Shown: one piece after another, positions 19,342-30,022 of the stretch
Layout: each line of letters starts with the position of its first letter
How positions within the stretch are numbered: the stretch's first letter is position 1
Program-made: the position numbers and the translations under genes
The notes under the pieces: generated by a model
Told to the model about the DNA's origin: nothing
Database searches by the model: none
The model's input: only the letters and a program-made list of their open reading frames with translations
Assembly (NCBI GenBank): GCA_002104895.1
Contig: MCFG01000368.1
Coordinates: 1-35,000 of the forward strand
Source of the DNA: Anaeromyces robustus
Taxonomy: Eukaryota; Neocallimastigomycota; Neocallimastigomycetes; Neocallimastigales; Neocallimastigaceae
DNA length: 35,000 nt
Reading direction: 5' to 3'

Positions 19342-19349
19342 AAAATCAT
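19089..19349 (+). mobile_element. Retroposed mRNA-like insertion with poly-A tail and target-site duplication
   Basis: The 12-bp AATAAAAATCAT occurs at 19089-19100 and 19338-19349. Between them lies about 200 bp of AT-rich sequence ending with AATAAA (19275-19280), 20 nt, and then a run of 39 A (19301-19339). The 3' flanks of hsp20 copies 2, 4 and 8 show the uninterrupted site (AGAATAGAAA...ATATTTATT). This is the structure left by LINE-type reverse transcription of a polyadenylated RNA, probably the 3' UTR of some gene or a LINE. No coding content or known source is recognised. Confidence 0.85.
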
Positions 19350-19488
19350 ATTTATTTATTAATTTATTAATCTATTATATTAGTTTTTATAATATAATAT
19401 AAGTGTAATATAAAAATAACAATAAGAAATCAAATCAATAAAAAATAGCAAATAAAAAAAAAAATTAATTAAAAAAATATAATAATAA

Positions 19489-19800
19489 ATTTTTGTCTTT
19501 AATAATTATATAATTTTTGTGTTAAATTCTTTGTTTTGTTTTATTTTTTTTACTTATATATACGACTTATTGAATATTTAATATTCAAAATTTTAATTTT
19601 TTAATATAAATATTAATTTAATTACAAGTTTTTAATACTTAAAAAATATTATAATAAATGTGTTGTCTTTAATAACTATATAATTTTTGTGTTAATTCTT
19701 TGTTTTATTTTATTTTTTTTCTTCTAAAACTTAGTTGAATATTTAATATTGAAAATCTTAATTTTTTAATATCAATATCATTTTATATTATAAAATATTA
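19489..19800 (+). repeat. Repeat R1, two direct copies
   Basis: Copies begin near 19489 and 19662, each with TTGTCTTTAATAA-TATATA, TTTTTGTGTTAA, TTTGTTTT and CTTA-TTGAATATTTAATATT. They match the arrangement after hsp20 copy 2 at 8725-9050. Confidence 0.85.
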
Positions 19801-19976
19801 CATTTTTTTTTAATTTCGTTTGTTCAGTTCAAAATTAATTCATATAATTAATGTATTAGTATTTTAGTCAATATGGTAAATTTTTTTTAATATTCTTATT
19901 AATACATATTATATATTTAAAAATATTTTTATATTACTTTTTTATTATTATTTTATATATTTTATTATATTATAAT

Positions 19977-20093
19977 ATGAATCATAAAAAAAAGCACATA
20001 ATAAAAAAAATGATACTAAAAAAATTAAAAAAACTAGTTAAACATTATGGACAATAATGAATAATATTGGAAGGAAAAAAGTAGTATATCAAT
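19977..20093 (+). repeat. Repeat R2, first of two direct copies
   Basis: ATGAATCATAAAAAAAAGCA through GGAAGGAAAAAAGTAGTAT. It is nearly identical by eye to 20522-20648. Confidence 0.85.
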
Positions 20094-20521
20094 AGAATAA
20101 TATATATCATTTTTTTAATTATCCTATAATTGAATTCTTATAACATATGAAAGGTCAAAAAATTATAATTTTTGTTTTTTCTTTTATATTTACTTTAATT
20201 TATTCAATATTTGTAATAATTTTAATTTTATTTTTCATTTATTTATAATACATGTTATGTAGTAAGTATTTAAAATATATATATATATTTAGACTAGGAG
20301 CAATTTATTTAAATTTAACACGTATGTGAAATATAGGTTACATTAAAATAAAGAATATATAATGTATGAAATGTAAAAAAAAGTAATAAAGGATACAAAT
20401 GAAAATAATAAAATTATTACAGATCTTAAACAAATTGAAAAATATTAAATATAAAAAAAAAGAATTTTTTTTATAGCACACAATTCGTACATCATCTTTA
20501 TTGAATTTAAATATTAATATA
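20094..20521. other. Spacer between R2 copies
   Basis: It holds TTATCCTATAATTGAATTC (copy near 9420), AAGGTCAAAAAATTATAATT (copies near 9447 and 16060), and AGACTAGGAGC with A-rich sequence (about 20290-20415, copy near 15750). No gene. Confidence 0.6.
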
Positions 20522-20648
20522 TATGAATCATAAAAAAAAACACATAATAAAAAAAAATGATACTAAAAAAATTAAAAAACTAGTTAAACATTATGGACAA
20601 TAATGAATAATATTGGAAGGAAAAAAGCAGTATAACAATATGTAAAAA
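20522..20648 (+). repeat. Repeat R2, second direct copy
   Basis: ATGAATCATAAAAAAAAACA through AGTATAACAATATGTAAAAA. Unlike the copy at 9665-9788 it is not followed by the 40-bp palindrome. Confidence 0.85.
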
Positions 20649-21262
20649 TAATAAATCCATACTAACCCTTAATTAATATTAATAAATAAAAATTAATACC
20701 AAGTTAATTACTAAAATATGCAATTCAATTTATAAGAATAAATAAATGATAAAACTAATAAAAATTTTTAAAAAATTATATTAATTATAACTTGAAATAA
20801 TAAAATGAAAAGTAGTAATAAATAAAATATAAATAAGAATTAATTTTAATATTAATATTTTTTTTATTAATATTTATATTAAAAATTTATAAGTAAAAAA
20901 AAAAAAATACAAATTACTAACACAAAAATTATGTAGTTTTTAAAGACAACACATTTATTATTATATTTTTTAAATTATTTTTTATTTTTTTATTTTATTT
21001 ATTATTTTTATTGATTTGATTTTTTAGTTATTTTTATATTAAATTTATATATATATATATGATAAAAACTAATATAATAGATTAATAAATTAATAAATAG
21101 GTATGATATCTATTCTATAAAATAATTTATATTAATGGTTTTTTAGAATTATAATTAATAATAATTAATTAATATGAAGATAGAATTTTAATATATAATA
21201 AATTAATGCATAATGAGATAAAGAAGAATAAATGGTATAATATAGTTTCAATAAATTAAAAT
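20649..21262. other. Spacer 3' of hsp20 copy 7
   Basis: It holds the CCAAGTTAATTACTAAAATA block (copies near 14880 and 16235), a degraded inverted R1 copy (about 20850-20970, CTAACACAAAAATTATGTAG), and the conserved hsp20 3' flank at about 21145-21200. No gene. Confidence 0.65.
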
Positions 21263-21955
21263 TTATTGAATTTGAATACAACGATTTTGAAGTTTAGGAG
21301 TTTCAATTTTATTGATAACAACTTCTAAAACTCCATTTTCCATTTTAGCTTGAATTCCATCGAGATTAGCATCTTCTGGTAAAGTGAAAGATCTTGAAAA
21401 TTTACCATAACTACATTCTATCATACTATATTTTCTATTTTCATTATTCTTCTTGTTTTCTTCAGTAGTTGTATTAGTAGTAGTATTTCCTTCTTCAGTT
21501 TCCATATTTTCAGTAGATTTTTCAGTATTTTCTTCTTTTCCCTTTTCTTGTTTTTCTTCTTTTTGTTCTTTTTCTTCATTATTATCATAAATAGATTCTC
21601 TTTCACCTGAAATAGTTAAAATTCTATCTTCATTAAGTTCCATTTTAACTTGATCTTTTGTCATTCCTGGTAAATCAGCATGAATATAATAATTCTTTTC
21701 ATCTTCACTAAGATTAATATTTGGATTATAATCAACTAATTTGAAAAGACTATTTTCTTCATCTTTACAATCATTGAAAACTTTACATAATTGTTTTTCT
21801 AATGATCTGTAAGGATTTCTTCTTCTGTTTAAGGCATGACGATGACAATGTTGATGTCTTAATGGATGATGAAAACTAAAGAAATCATCATCATTAAAAA
21901 CGTCAAATAAAGTGTTTTCAAATGGACGACGTTGTTCGTAAAAGTATAAACTCAT
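21263..21955 (-). CDS. Small heat-shock protein Hsp20, copy 7
   Basis: 230 residues. N-terminus HHPLRHQHCHRHALNRRR, then SLEKQLC, shared with copy 8 across the promoter and also copy 3. YNPNINL is as in copy 5. The alpha-crystallin domain is split by the insertion EKSTENMETEEGNTTTNTTT, a mosaic of the copy 4/8 start and the copy 2/3/6 end. The GVLEVVINK motif and CIQIQ tail are intact. B-side leader and TATA complement at 22144-22152. Perfect stem-loop over the stop. Confidence 0.95.
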   Translation of the reverse strand: MSLYFYEQRRPFENTLFDVFNDDDFFSFHHPLRHQHCHRHALNRRRNPYRSLEKQLCKVFNDCKDEENSLFKLVDYNPNINLSEDEKNYYIHADLPGMTKDQVKMELNEDRILTISGERESIYDNNEEKEQKEEKQEKGKEENTEKSTENMETEEGNTTTNTTTEENKKNNENRKYSMIECSYGKFSRSFTLPEDANLDGIQAKMENGVLEVVINKIETPKLQNRCIQIQ

Positions 21956-22757
21956 TTTTGATTTAATATTTTTGTTTGTTTGTTTCTAAAAATTATTAAA
22001 TGTATATATAATTTTAATTAATATTATATAATTGTTTTTTGTTTTTATTTGTTTGTTTGTTTGTTTTAATTAATATATAAAATATTAATATTATTTATTG
22101 AAATTAAAAGATGAAAATAAAAAATTTCAAAACTTTTTTTAGTCTTTTTATATTTTTTTTTTCAAAATATAAAATACCTTATGTATTACTATGTTTTATA
22201 AATAGAATTATATTGGATTTAAATATATTAATAATTTATAGTACAAAAATCTTGGTAAATTTTTAAAATTTTTTCTTTTTCCTGTACTACAATCAACTAT
22301 TACCTTCTTTAATTTTCTACATTATTCTACATTATTCTATACTTACGTATTACATTCTACATTAATCTACGTTATTTTAATTATTAATAATTAAAATTAT
22401 TAATAATTATTTATAAATATTTTTTATATAGATAAATTTTAATAGTAAATAAAGTTATTAATAATATATTTAATATTAAATTATTAATGAATATTCTTTT
22501 TGTCTTTTTTGCTTAATCATTATTAATTATTTATAAATAATATATATATTTGCTTTGGTAAAATTTTAGTATAAATATAATTAATAAACATTAAAAAAAT
22601 TTTTTTTTAATTCAATATTTTTTATTAATATTTTATATATTAATTAATTACAATAAAAAAATATAAAATATAATATATATTAAAAGTAGAAGCAAAATAA
22701 AATAAGTTTATTTAGTTTATTAAACAAACAATAAAACACACAACAAAAAATCTTAAA
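21956..22757. promoter_or_regulatory. Bidirectional heat-shock promoter of hsp20 pair 7/8 (inverted cassette)
   Basis: An 802-bp interval in the same orientation as the pair 5/6 cassette: B-side leader (TTTGTTTGTTTGTTTTAATT), CTTTTTATA at 22144-22152, CCTGTACTACAATCAAC, heat-shock array 22305-22357, GAATATTC at 22489-22496, and A-side leader TTTAGTTTATTAAACAAACA before the ATG at 22758. Confidence 0.82.
22305..22357 (-). promoter_or_regulatory. Step-type heat-shock element array
   Basis: TTC modules (GAA on the minus strand) start at 22305, 22315, 22325, 22335 and 22355. The first four are 10 bp apart. As in pair 3/4, the module that would be TTC in the gene direction reads TTA. Confidence 0.8.
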
Positions 22758-23447
22758 ATGAGTTTATACTTTTACGAACAACGTCGTCCATTTGAAAACA
22801 CTTTATTTGATGTTTTTAATGATGATGATTTCTTTAGTTTTCATCATCCATTAAGACATCAACATTGTCATCGTCGTGGTTTAAACAGAAGAAGAAATCC
22901 TTACAGATCATTAGAAAAACAATTATGTAAAGTTTTTAATGATTGTAAAGATGAAGAAAATAATCTTTTCAAATTAGTTGATTATACTCCAAATATTAAT
23001 CTTAGTGAAGATGAAAAGAATTATTATATTCATGCTGATTTACCAGGAATGACAAAAGATCAAGTTAAAATGGAACTTAATGAAGATAGAATTTTAACTA
23101 TTTCAGGTGAAAGAGAATCTATTTATGACAATAATGAAGAAAATGAACAAAAAGAAGAAAAACAAGAAAAAGGAAAAGAAGAAAATACTGAAGAATCTAC
23201 TGAAAATATGGAAACTGAAGAAGGAAATACTACTACTTCTGCTACTGAAGAAAATAAAAAGAATAATGAAAATAGAACATATAGTATGATTGAATGTAGT
23301 TATGGTAAATTTTCAAGATCTTTCACTTTACCAGAAGATGCTAATCTTGATGGAATTCAAGCTAAAATGGAAAATGGAGTTTTAGAAGTTGTTATCAATA
23401 AAATTGAAACTCCTAAACTTCAAAATCGTTGTATTCAAATTCAGTAA
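22758..23447 (+). CDS. Small heat-shock protein Hsp20, copy 8
   Basis: 229 residues. N-terminus HHPLRHQHCHRRGLNRRR, where the other copies read HRHALN. SLEKQLC is shared with copy 7. The insertion (EESTENMETEEGNTTTSATE) is close to copies 4 and 7. ENRTYSMIEC has Thr for Lys. GVLEVVINK and CIQIQ are intact. It is driven from the A-side of the inverted cassette. The last sense codon and the UTR carry changes that weaken the stop-codon stem-loop. The outermost gene of the locus on the right. Confidence 0.95.
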   Translation: MSLYFYEQRRPFENTLFDVFNDDDFFSFHHPLRHQHCHRRGLNRRRNPYRSLEKQLCKVFNDCKDEENNLFKLVDYTPNINLSEDEKNYYIHADLPGMTKDQVKMELNEDRILTISGERESIYDNNEENEQKEEKQEKGKEENTEESTENMETEEGNTTTSATEENKKNNENRTYSMIECSYGKFSRSFTLPEDANLDGIQAKMENGVLEVVINKIETPKLQNRCIQIQ

Positions 23448-24237
23448 ATTTTAATTCATTGAAACTATTTTATACCATTTATACTTCATTATACCATTAT
23501 TCATTAATTTTATTTTTATTATATATTACATTTCTATCTTCATAATAATTAATTATTATTAATTATAATCCTATTATAAAATATTTTTTTTAGAATAGAA
23601 AAACAATCATATTTATTAATTTATTAAAAATATATTTTATTTTATTTTTTATATAAATTTATCATATATATAAATGTAACATAATATAAAATTGAATAAA
23701 AATTTAAAATTATCAAAAAATAAAGTAATAACAAGTATATTATAAATATAAAAAAATTAAGAATTTTAAAATAAAAATTAATAAAAATTATTATGATGTT
23801 TTTTTTTCTTCTTTTTTTTTGTTTAGTAATTTGAAATAAGTAATAATTTAATATTTTTTTTTTCCTATTTCTATTTTTTAACAATTCATTAAAGGATTAT
23901 AGACAATAATTATTATATTAAATTTTTATATATGGAAAATAAAAACTTAAAAAGAATGAATAAAAAGTTTTAGTTAATTTGTAACTTTCTTTAGTAAACT
24001 AATTATTAAAATTTTTTTATATAAAAATGTTTTTTTTTATTATTATTATTTTTAATAAAATTAAAAATAAATACATTTATTACAAAAAAAAAGTAGAAAA
24101 AAAAAGATAATACTTATATTTATATCTTTTTTTTTCTTCTTTATATATATATAACATGTATTATATTATATTATATTATGTTATACTATATTATACTATA
24201 TTATTATTTATACTTTATACTATATTACACTAATTAT

Positions 24238-24280
<43 letters not shown>

Positions 24281-24636
24281 AATATTTGATAAATAATAAT
24301 TAATATAAAAAAAAAATAATATTTAATTATATAAAAGAAAAATAAATATTTATAAATAAATAATGTTTAAATATTAATATTATTATTTACTTGGTATTCT
24401 TGTTATATATATATTATAATCAATAGATTAATTGTATATAGAGTTGTTTTTTTTTTTTAAATAAATAAATAAATATTAAAATATAAATTTATGTTATTAT
24501 ATATTTTAATAATTAATATATCTTAAATATTAATATATATTTATTATTAAAATATTAAAATATTTCTATATCATATATCATAAATTTATTATATTTATTT
24601 TATTTATCGATTTTATTAAAGTTATTATTATTATAT
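23448..24636. other. AT-rich spacer, no gene seen
   Basis: The hsp20 3' flank (CTATCTTCATAATAATTAAT, about 23533) decays by about 23650. Further right are ATTATACTATATTATACTAT repeats (about 24160-24230) and a run of more than 30 T (about 24244-24276). A Lys/Asn/Ile frame at 23642-23884 on the minus strand is compositional noise. Confidence 0.65.
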
Positions 24637-26865
24637 TTAAGCAAGGTTATCCCAACTATCATCTCTAGTATCTCTTTTTCTTTTATTACAGAAGTAATAT
24701 AAAGCAAGACTAATAAATAAAACGGCTAATATTGCTGAACCAACAGTTACATATACATTTATACCTTTAGAAGTTCCTTGATTTTCTCCATTTTTATTAT
24801 TATTGAAAAGATTTTTAGTATTACCACTGCTTGTAGAACCAGTATAAGTATCATCATTCCATATAACATCATTCTTAAATTTAATTGATTTTGGAGCACC
24901 ACTATTAATATCAATCCATGCTGTAGGTGGATCATTACCTATTTTTTCAACAGTGATACCATTAGTATCAAATTCAGCATCTCTAATAGCAAATAATGGT
25001 ACTCTACATTCACCACTGGTAGATGAAACTTTAATTTCTGATATTTTAAGTGATTTTTCATCAATAATCATTGTATATTGAGGTTGACATTGTTTTTGTT
25101 TTAATCTACGAAGATAAGTTTCAGCAAGATTATCCATTTTAATTGAAATTAATGGCCAATCCAAATATTTATTATATTCAGCAAGAATTCTTTCTACCCA
25201 TTGTTGTAAAAGACCAAATCTACCAGTAACTCCTTCCATTTCAATTTCTGGCATATCAACATTTCTTAAATTACCTTCATGGAACATATAAGGATCATGT
25301 CTTAATTTAAGTAAATTTTTAACATGAAGTTCGGCTTCATTTTTTAAATGGGTTGTCCATTCAATAGTATTACCATAAAATTGTTGATAATAAGCTAAAA
25401 TTTCATCCTTGGTAGAACAATCCCAATAAATTTGAGGAGGTTGACGTGGAATAACAATGAAACCTTCATAATTGGAAGTTTCCATAGTAGATATAAATGG
25501 TAAATGATAATTTTCTTGAGTAAGATCTTTACGAGAAGTATCACCAACAGCATATTTGATACCATATTTTTCAAAAACTTGTAATACATGACCATTATGA
25601 AGACCACTAATTTCTGGTGTAACAATACTATGTTGAGAAAAACAATCTCTTTTATACATACCTAAATAAGGTTCATCAGCCATCTTAACATTTAAACCAA
25701 TTTCCATATCAGCATCATGAAGTGAGGCAAAATTAAGATTTTGATGACTAAAAGTGTGAGTAAGCCAATAAAAATCATCTTGAGCTTGTGGATTTTCAGC
25801 GAAATAAGCATAAAGTGGATCTTCTTTTAAAGCCATTGGATCCCATTCAGTATCTTCATTACCTTGCCATCTATTACTACCAACTTCAGTAAGTGGTTTA
25901 ACATAATCTTGTCCAACATCATAAACAGTCCAATCAGCAGCAACAAATTCTTTATGATGAGCATTTGTTAAAACATGAAGACCATTCATAGCTAATTCAA
26001 GTTTAAAATCTGAACCATTTGGCATACGTTTAAGAATATCTTTTTGCCAATTAGAAATATTTTTCATATCATCAACTGAAGTTCTGTAGTGAATTCCTTC
26101 AGTGTAATTGAATTTATTGTCAGCGAAATAATCATCAACTTGAATATCGAAATAAATTCTTCTAAAACCATTAATAAGACCATAATTAACCCAAGAAATC
26201 CAAAGATGACTTGTGAAATAAGCACTAGTGGATTCAATAAATGGAATAAAGATATGAATAGATTCTAAACCATCCTTTTGTTTTACAACAACACCTGCAT
26301 AATCATCAATATCATCATATTTTAAAATTGGAATATAATCTGGATTGTTAAAAGTAACTTCATAGTGATTATAAGGTTGACAATTAAAATTACTATCGAC
26401 AATACAGGTACCAACATCCATATGCATACCTTCACCTTTCATTTGATATTTTTTAGCTAATTCTATACCTTGTTTAGTTAATAAAACTTTTCTCATGAAT
26501 ACACTTTGTTTGGCAGTGATACCAAAAGATTGATCTGGTTCACAATTTAAATAAGCAACTCTAATTTTATATTTTTTTTGAAGTTCTTCAATAAAAGGTT
26601 TGATAGTGGTTATTATGTCTTGAGTAGCATTTTCAATGACAATAGCACTATATAAAGCTTTACCATTAGTTTCTAAATTGACTGTTTGTGTTACAGGTAA
26701 AGTTACTGTATCATAAACCATACCATAAGCTTCAAACATTGATGGAACAATAGTATTTTGATCTGCTGCTGTCATATATAAAACTTTCATATTCATTTCA
26801 AAAGTAAATACTTTTGAAATTAACACTGCCAAAAAAGCAGTTATTAATATAAATTTTTTAAACAT
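24637..26865 (-). CDS. Agd3/CE18-like polysaccharide deacetylase, membrane-anchored
   Basis: 742 residues, no intron. Signal peptide 1-21 (KKFILITAFLAVLISKVF). A large N-terminal region follows (about 25-235), probably the carbohydrate-binding part in Agd3-like proteins. The deacetylase core has FDIQVDDYF (Asp244, Asp245), LTHTFSHQNL (His370, His374) and RQPPQIYWDC (Arg474). LRHDPYMFHEGNLR carries His523 and His529. The Asp pair and HxxxH are the expected metal and base ligands of NodB-type deacetylases. A beta-rich C-terminal part (about 595-670) is followed by an Asn/Gly linker, a transmembrane helix (about 703-725) and a basic tail. Agd3 of Aspergillus deacetylates galactosaminogalactan at the cell surface. 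The overall match is to CE18, but the substrate here is unknown. The tail makes it a type I membrane protein. Confidence 0.8.
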   Translation of the reverse strand: MFKKFILITAFLAVLISKVFTFEMNMKVLYMTAADQNTIVPSMFEAYGMVYDTVTLPVTQTVNLETNGKALYSAIVIENATQDIITTIKPFIEELQKKYKIRVAYLNCEPDQSFGITAKQSVFMRKVLLTKQGIELAKKYQMKGEGMHMDVGTCIVDSNFNCQPYNHYEVTFNNPDYIPILKYDDIDDYAGVVVKQKDGLESIHIFIPFIESTSAYFTSHLWISWVNYGLINGFRRIYFDIQVDDYFADNKFNYTEGIHYRTSVDDMKNISNWQKDILKRMPNGSDFKLELAMNGLHVLTNAHHKEFVAADWTVYDVGQDYVKPLTEVGSNRWQGNEDTEWDPMALKEDPLYAYFAENPQAQDDFYWLTHTFSHQNLNFASLHDADMEIGLNVKMADEPYLGMYKRDCFSQHSIVTPEISGLHNGHVLQVFEKYGIKYAVGDTSRKDLTQENYHLPFISTMETSNYEGFIVIPRQPPQIYWDCSTKDEILAYYQQFYGNTIEWTTHLKNEAELHVKNLLKLRHDPYMFHEGNLRNVDMPEIEMEGVTGRFGLLQQWVERILAEYNKYLDWPLISIKMDNLAETYLRRLKQKQCQPQYTMIIDEKSLKISEIKVSSTSGECRVPLFAIRDAEFDTNGITVEKIGNDPPTAWIDINSGAPKSIKFKNDVIWNDDTYTGSTSSGNTKNLFNNNKNGENQGTSKGINVYVTVGSAILAVLFISLALYYFCNKRKRDTRDDSWDNLA

Positions 26866-29857
26866 TTTTATTTTAATTATTTTAATATTGATAGGACTTT
26901 GGTATTTTTCTTTTGTTTTTAAAAAAAAAGAACAAACTAAATATATTATTTTATTTTTGTTTTATGTTAGTTTATTAATGCTTTTAATATAATTAATATA
27001 ATAGAAAAAAAAAATTAAATGTCTATATAATGAAATATTAATTTATATTTTGTTTATACTTGTATTAAAGGGTATTTATTAATTGATTAAGAAAAAAAAT
27101 TAAATTTTAATTGAATATTGAAATATTTATTTATTATATAAAATACTTAAACATTATTGTTTTATTATTTTTTGAATTAAATTTTATAAAATTTTTTTAT
27201 TCTTTGACAAATTAAGTTTTATGAAGTTTTATGATATATGATATATTTTTCTTATAGTAACAAAAAATAATTTTTAATTTAAATTCTATTTTATTATTGT
27301 TATAATTACAAATTTATATAATTGAATTAATTACAATAATTGTGTAAATTGTTTTATTATTATTATTTACAAAAAATTTTTTGTAACAAAAATATAATCC
27401 AAAAATTTTATAATCTTGAAAATCTCTACTTATAAAAAAAAAATACTTCTTAAAAATAAAAAAAAAACAAAAAGAAATAAAGGAAAAAAAATTTTGAATA
27501 AAAGAAAAAAAAATGTTACATAAAATATTTAATAATTTAATATATAATGTATTGTTATAATTCGAAGTTTAATATTATTTTATTTGGCAATACATATATT
27601 AAATTGTAATATTATAAATATTAAAAAAATTAACCATAATATTAAATTTATTAATAATAATTATTATTTATTTATTAGGTATATATAATATAATATTATA
27701 ATATATAATATATATAAATATATGATTTATGTTTTTTTTTTTTTTTTTTTTTTAATTTAAATATTAATAATAATAATTTATTATTTATATTTTATAATAT
27801 ATTTATTAATATTACTTATTATTTAAATAATAAAAAATTTTTTTTTAATTTAAATTATTAATTTGAGAAAGTATATTCAATATATTCAATAGGTAATTTT
27901 TTAATAATTTATTAATATTTAAAGTTTAATTGTATTAATTAATGCTATATTATATATTTATTATTTAATATATTCAAATATAATGATTTATATTTTAAAT
28001 AGAAAATAAATCATGTTTTTTTTATTTTATTTTATAGTAATTATTATGATTTTAAGGGAATGCTTCTTTTCTTTTATTTTTATTTTTATAATACAATATT
28101 TATAAAAAGTTTTTATTTTGTTTATAAATAAATATTTCTCTTCAAGCGATAATCATAAATATATAATACATAATAAAATATTTGCTATATTATATGAATT
28201 ATATATCAATTAAAAAAAAATTTTTTTATTATTTATAATTTTATTATTTTGACATTTTATTTTTAATTATCTTAAAACAATAGAATATTAAAAATACCAA
28301 TTTATATAATATCTATTTATTTATTTACCAATTTTATATTATAATTTATTATTATTTATAATCAGTTTTTGTAACATCAATTACTATTTTTGTATATTTT
28401 TTGCGGTTTATTCAATTTAATATAAATTTACGTTACATAAACTATTAAATTACTATTAAATTATTATTTACCGTTATTTATAATTTTATTAATTATTAAA
28501 AATTTAATTTAAAAAAAAGTTTTTTTTTAATTTAAATTGTAATCACGATTATTATTTTTATTATATTTTAAACTTTTTTTATTTATATTTAATTATAGAA
28601 TAAAAATAAAAATAAATGGATCAATTTTTTTTTTATATCTTGTTAAAAGTTCGTAAAGAAAGAAAAGTTATGTTAAGATTATGATAAAGAATAAAAGAAT
28701 AAATAGATATATAAATATATAAATAACTATAAATCTCATTATTATAATAATAGAAATTATATACGAATAATGTATATTATATAATATAATTGAATAATAA
28801 TAATTAATATATAAATAAAATATATAAAGAAAAAAAAGAGTTCTAGGTAGGATAAATATTTTAGAGAAAAAATTTTTAATTAGAAAAATAATGTTACACA
28901 ACAGCTATGATTAATATAAATTTATTCTGCTTTACATTTTTTTTTTTAAATGAGATGAAATAAAACTAAAACTATTAATACAAAATAATAAATATTTTTT
29001 TAAAAAACATATATATATATATAATATAATATAAGAAAACTACATAAAAATAATAATAATAATAAAAAATAAAAAAAAAGTGAAATTATATGAAATAAAT
29101 CAATAAAATAAATGATAGATAAATTAATAAATATAAATATATACAAAATTTAATAATGATATAATAATTTATATAATTTATATAAATATTAATTATGGAA
29201 ATCTTTGGTTTATTACGGAATTAAATTTACGGATTTACATGATTATTCATATGAATACAAATTATTAAATTTTATTATATTGTACTATATTATATTATTA
29301 TATTGTAATTAATTTATAATTTATTATATTATATTATGAAATTATTATTAATTATTAATTATTTATTATAATAATTGTTTTTTTTTTCTTTTTCTTTTTC
29401 TGTTTTCTGTTTTCTTTTTTTTTTTTTTTATTATTAATATTATATTATCTTTTTAATCAATAATTCATAATATTGTGTAACCATTATCTTCTTTTTTTTT
29501 TTCTTTTTTTGTCATATTTGTATATTTGTATATTTGTCTAATATAAACGATACATTATATATTAATCATATTATTATTATTATTAAATTTTGTATATTTT
29601 ATATTTATTAATATATTTATAATGTTATACAATTTCTTACCGTTTATCCCGATCATACACACCATTTCATAATTTATTTATTATTATTATTATTTATTAT
29701 TTTTATGTATTTTTTAATATTTTTAATATATAAATGTTTATTATAATAGTTTTTTTTTTGTTTAATTTATTTATTTATTTTTGTTTAAAGGTAAAATAAA
29801 TAAATAAATAAATAATAAATAAATAAATAAATAATAAATAAATAAATAAATAAATAA

Positions 29858-29901
<44 letters not shown>

Positions 29902-30022
29902 AATAGTTAAATATATTTATTTATTTATTTTAGATAAATTATTATAATTTTTTTATTTCCTTATTTATGTTATTAATTATTTATTGTAATTGTATTTTTT
30001 TTATTATTATTATTTTTATTAT
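26866..30022. other. Long AT-rich spacer, no gene seen
   Basis: More than 3 kb with no credible coding region. It contains long T and A runs (about 27731-27752), TATA-type dinucleotide stretches and an AAAT microsatellite (about 29796-29905). A slightly G/C-richer scrap lies at about 29637-29672 (CCGTTTATCCCGATCATACA). The first 100 bp or so are presumably the promoter of the CE18-like gene. Confidence 0.65.
29796..29905. repeat. AAAT microsatellite
   Basis: ATAA/AAAT units with several in-phase losses (AATAATAAATAAATAAATAA patterns). Confidence 0.9.

Noticed and set aside
24244-24276. Poly-T run as the tail of a minus-strand retroposed copy
   Set aside because: I could not find a flanking duplication or a body of distinct composition.
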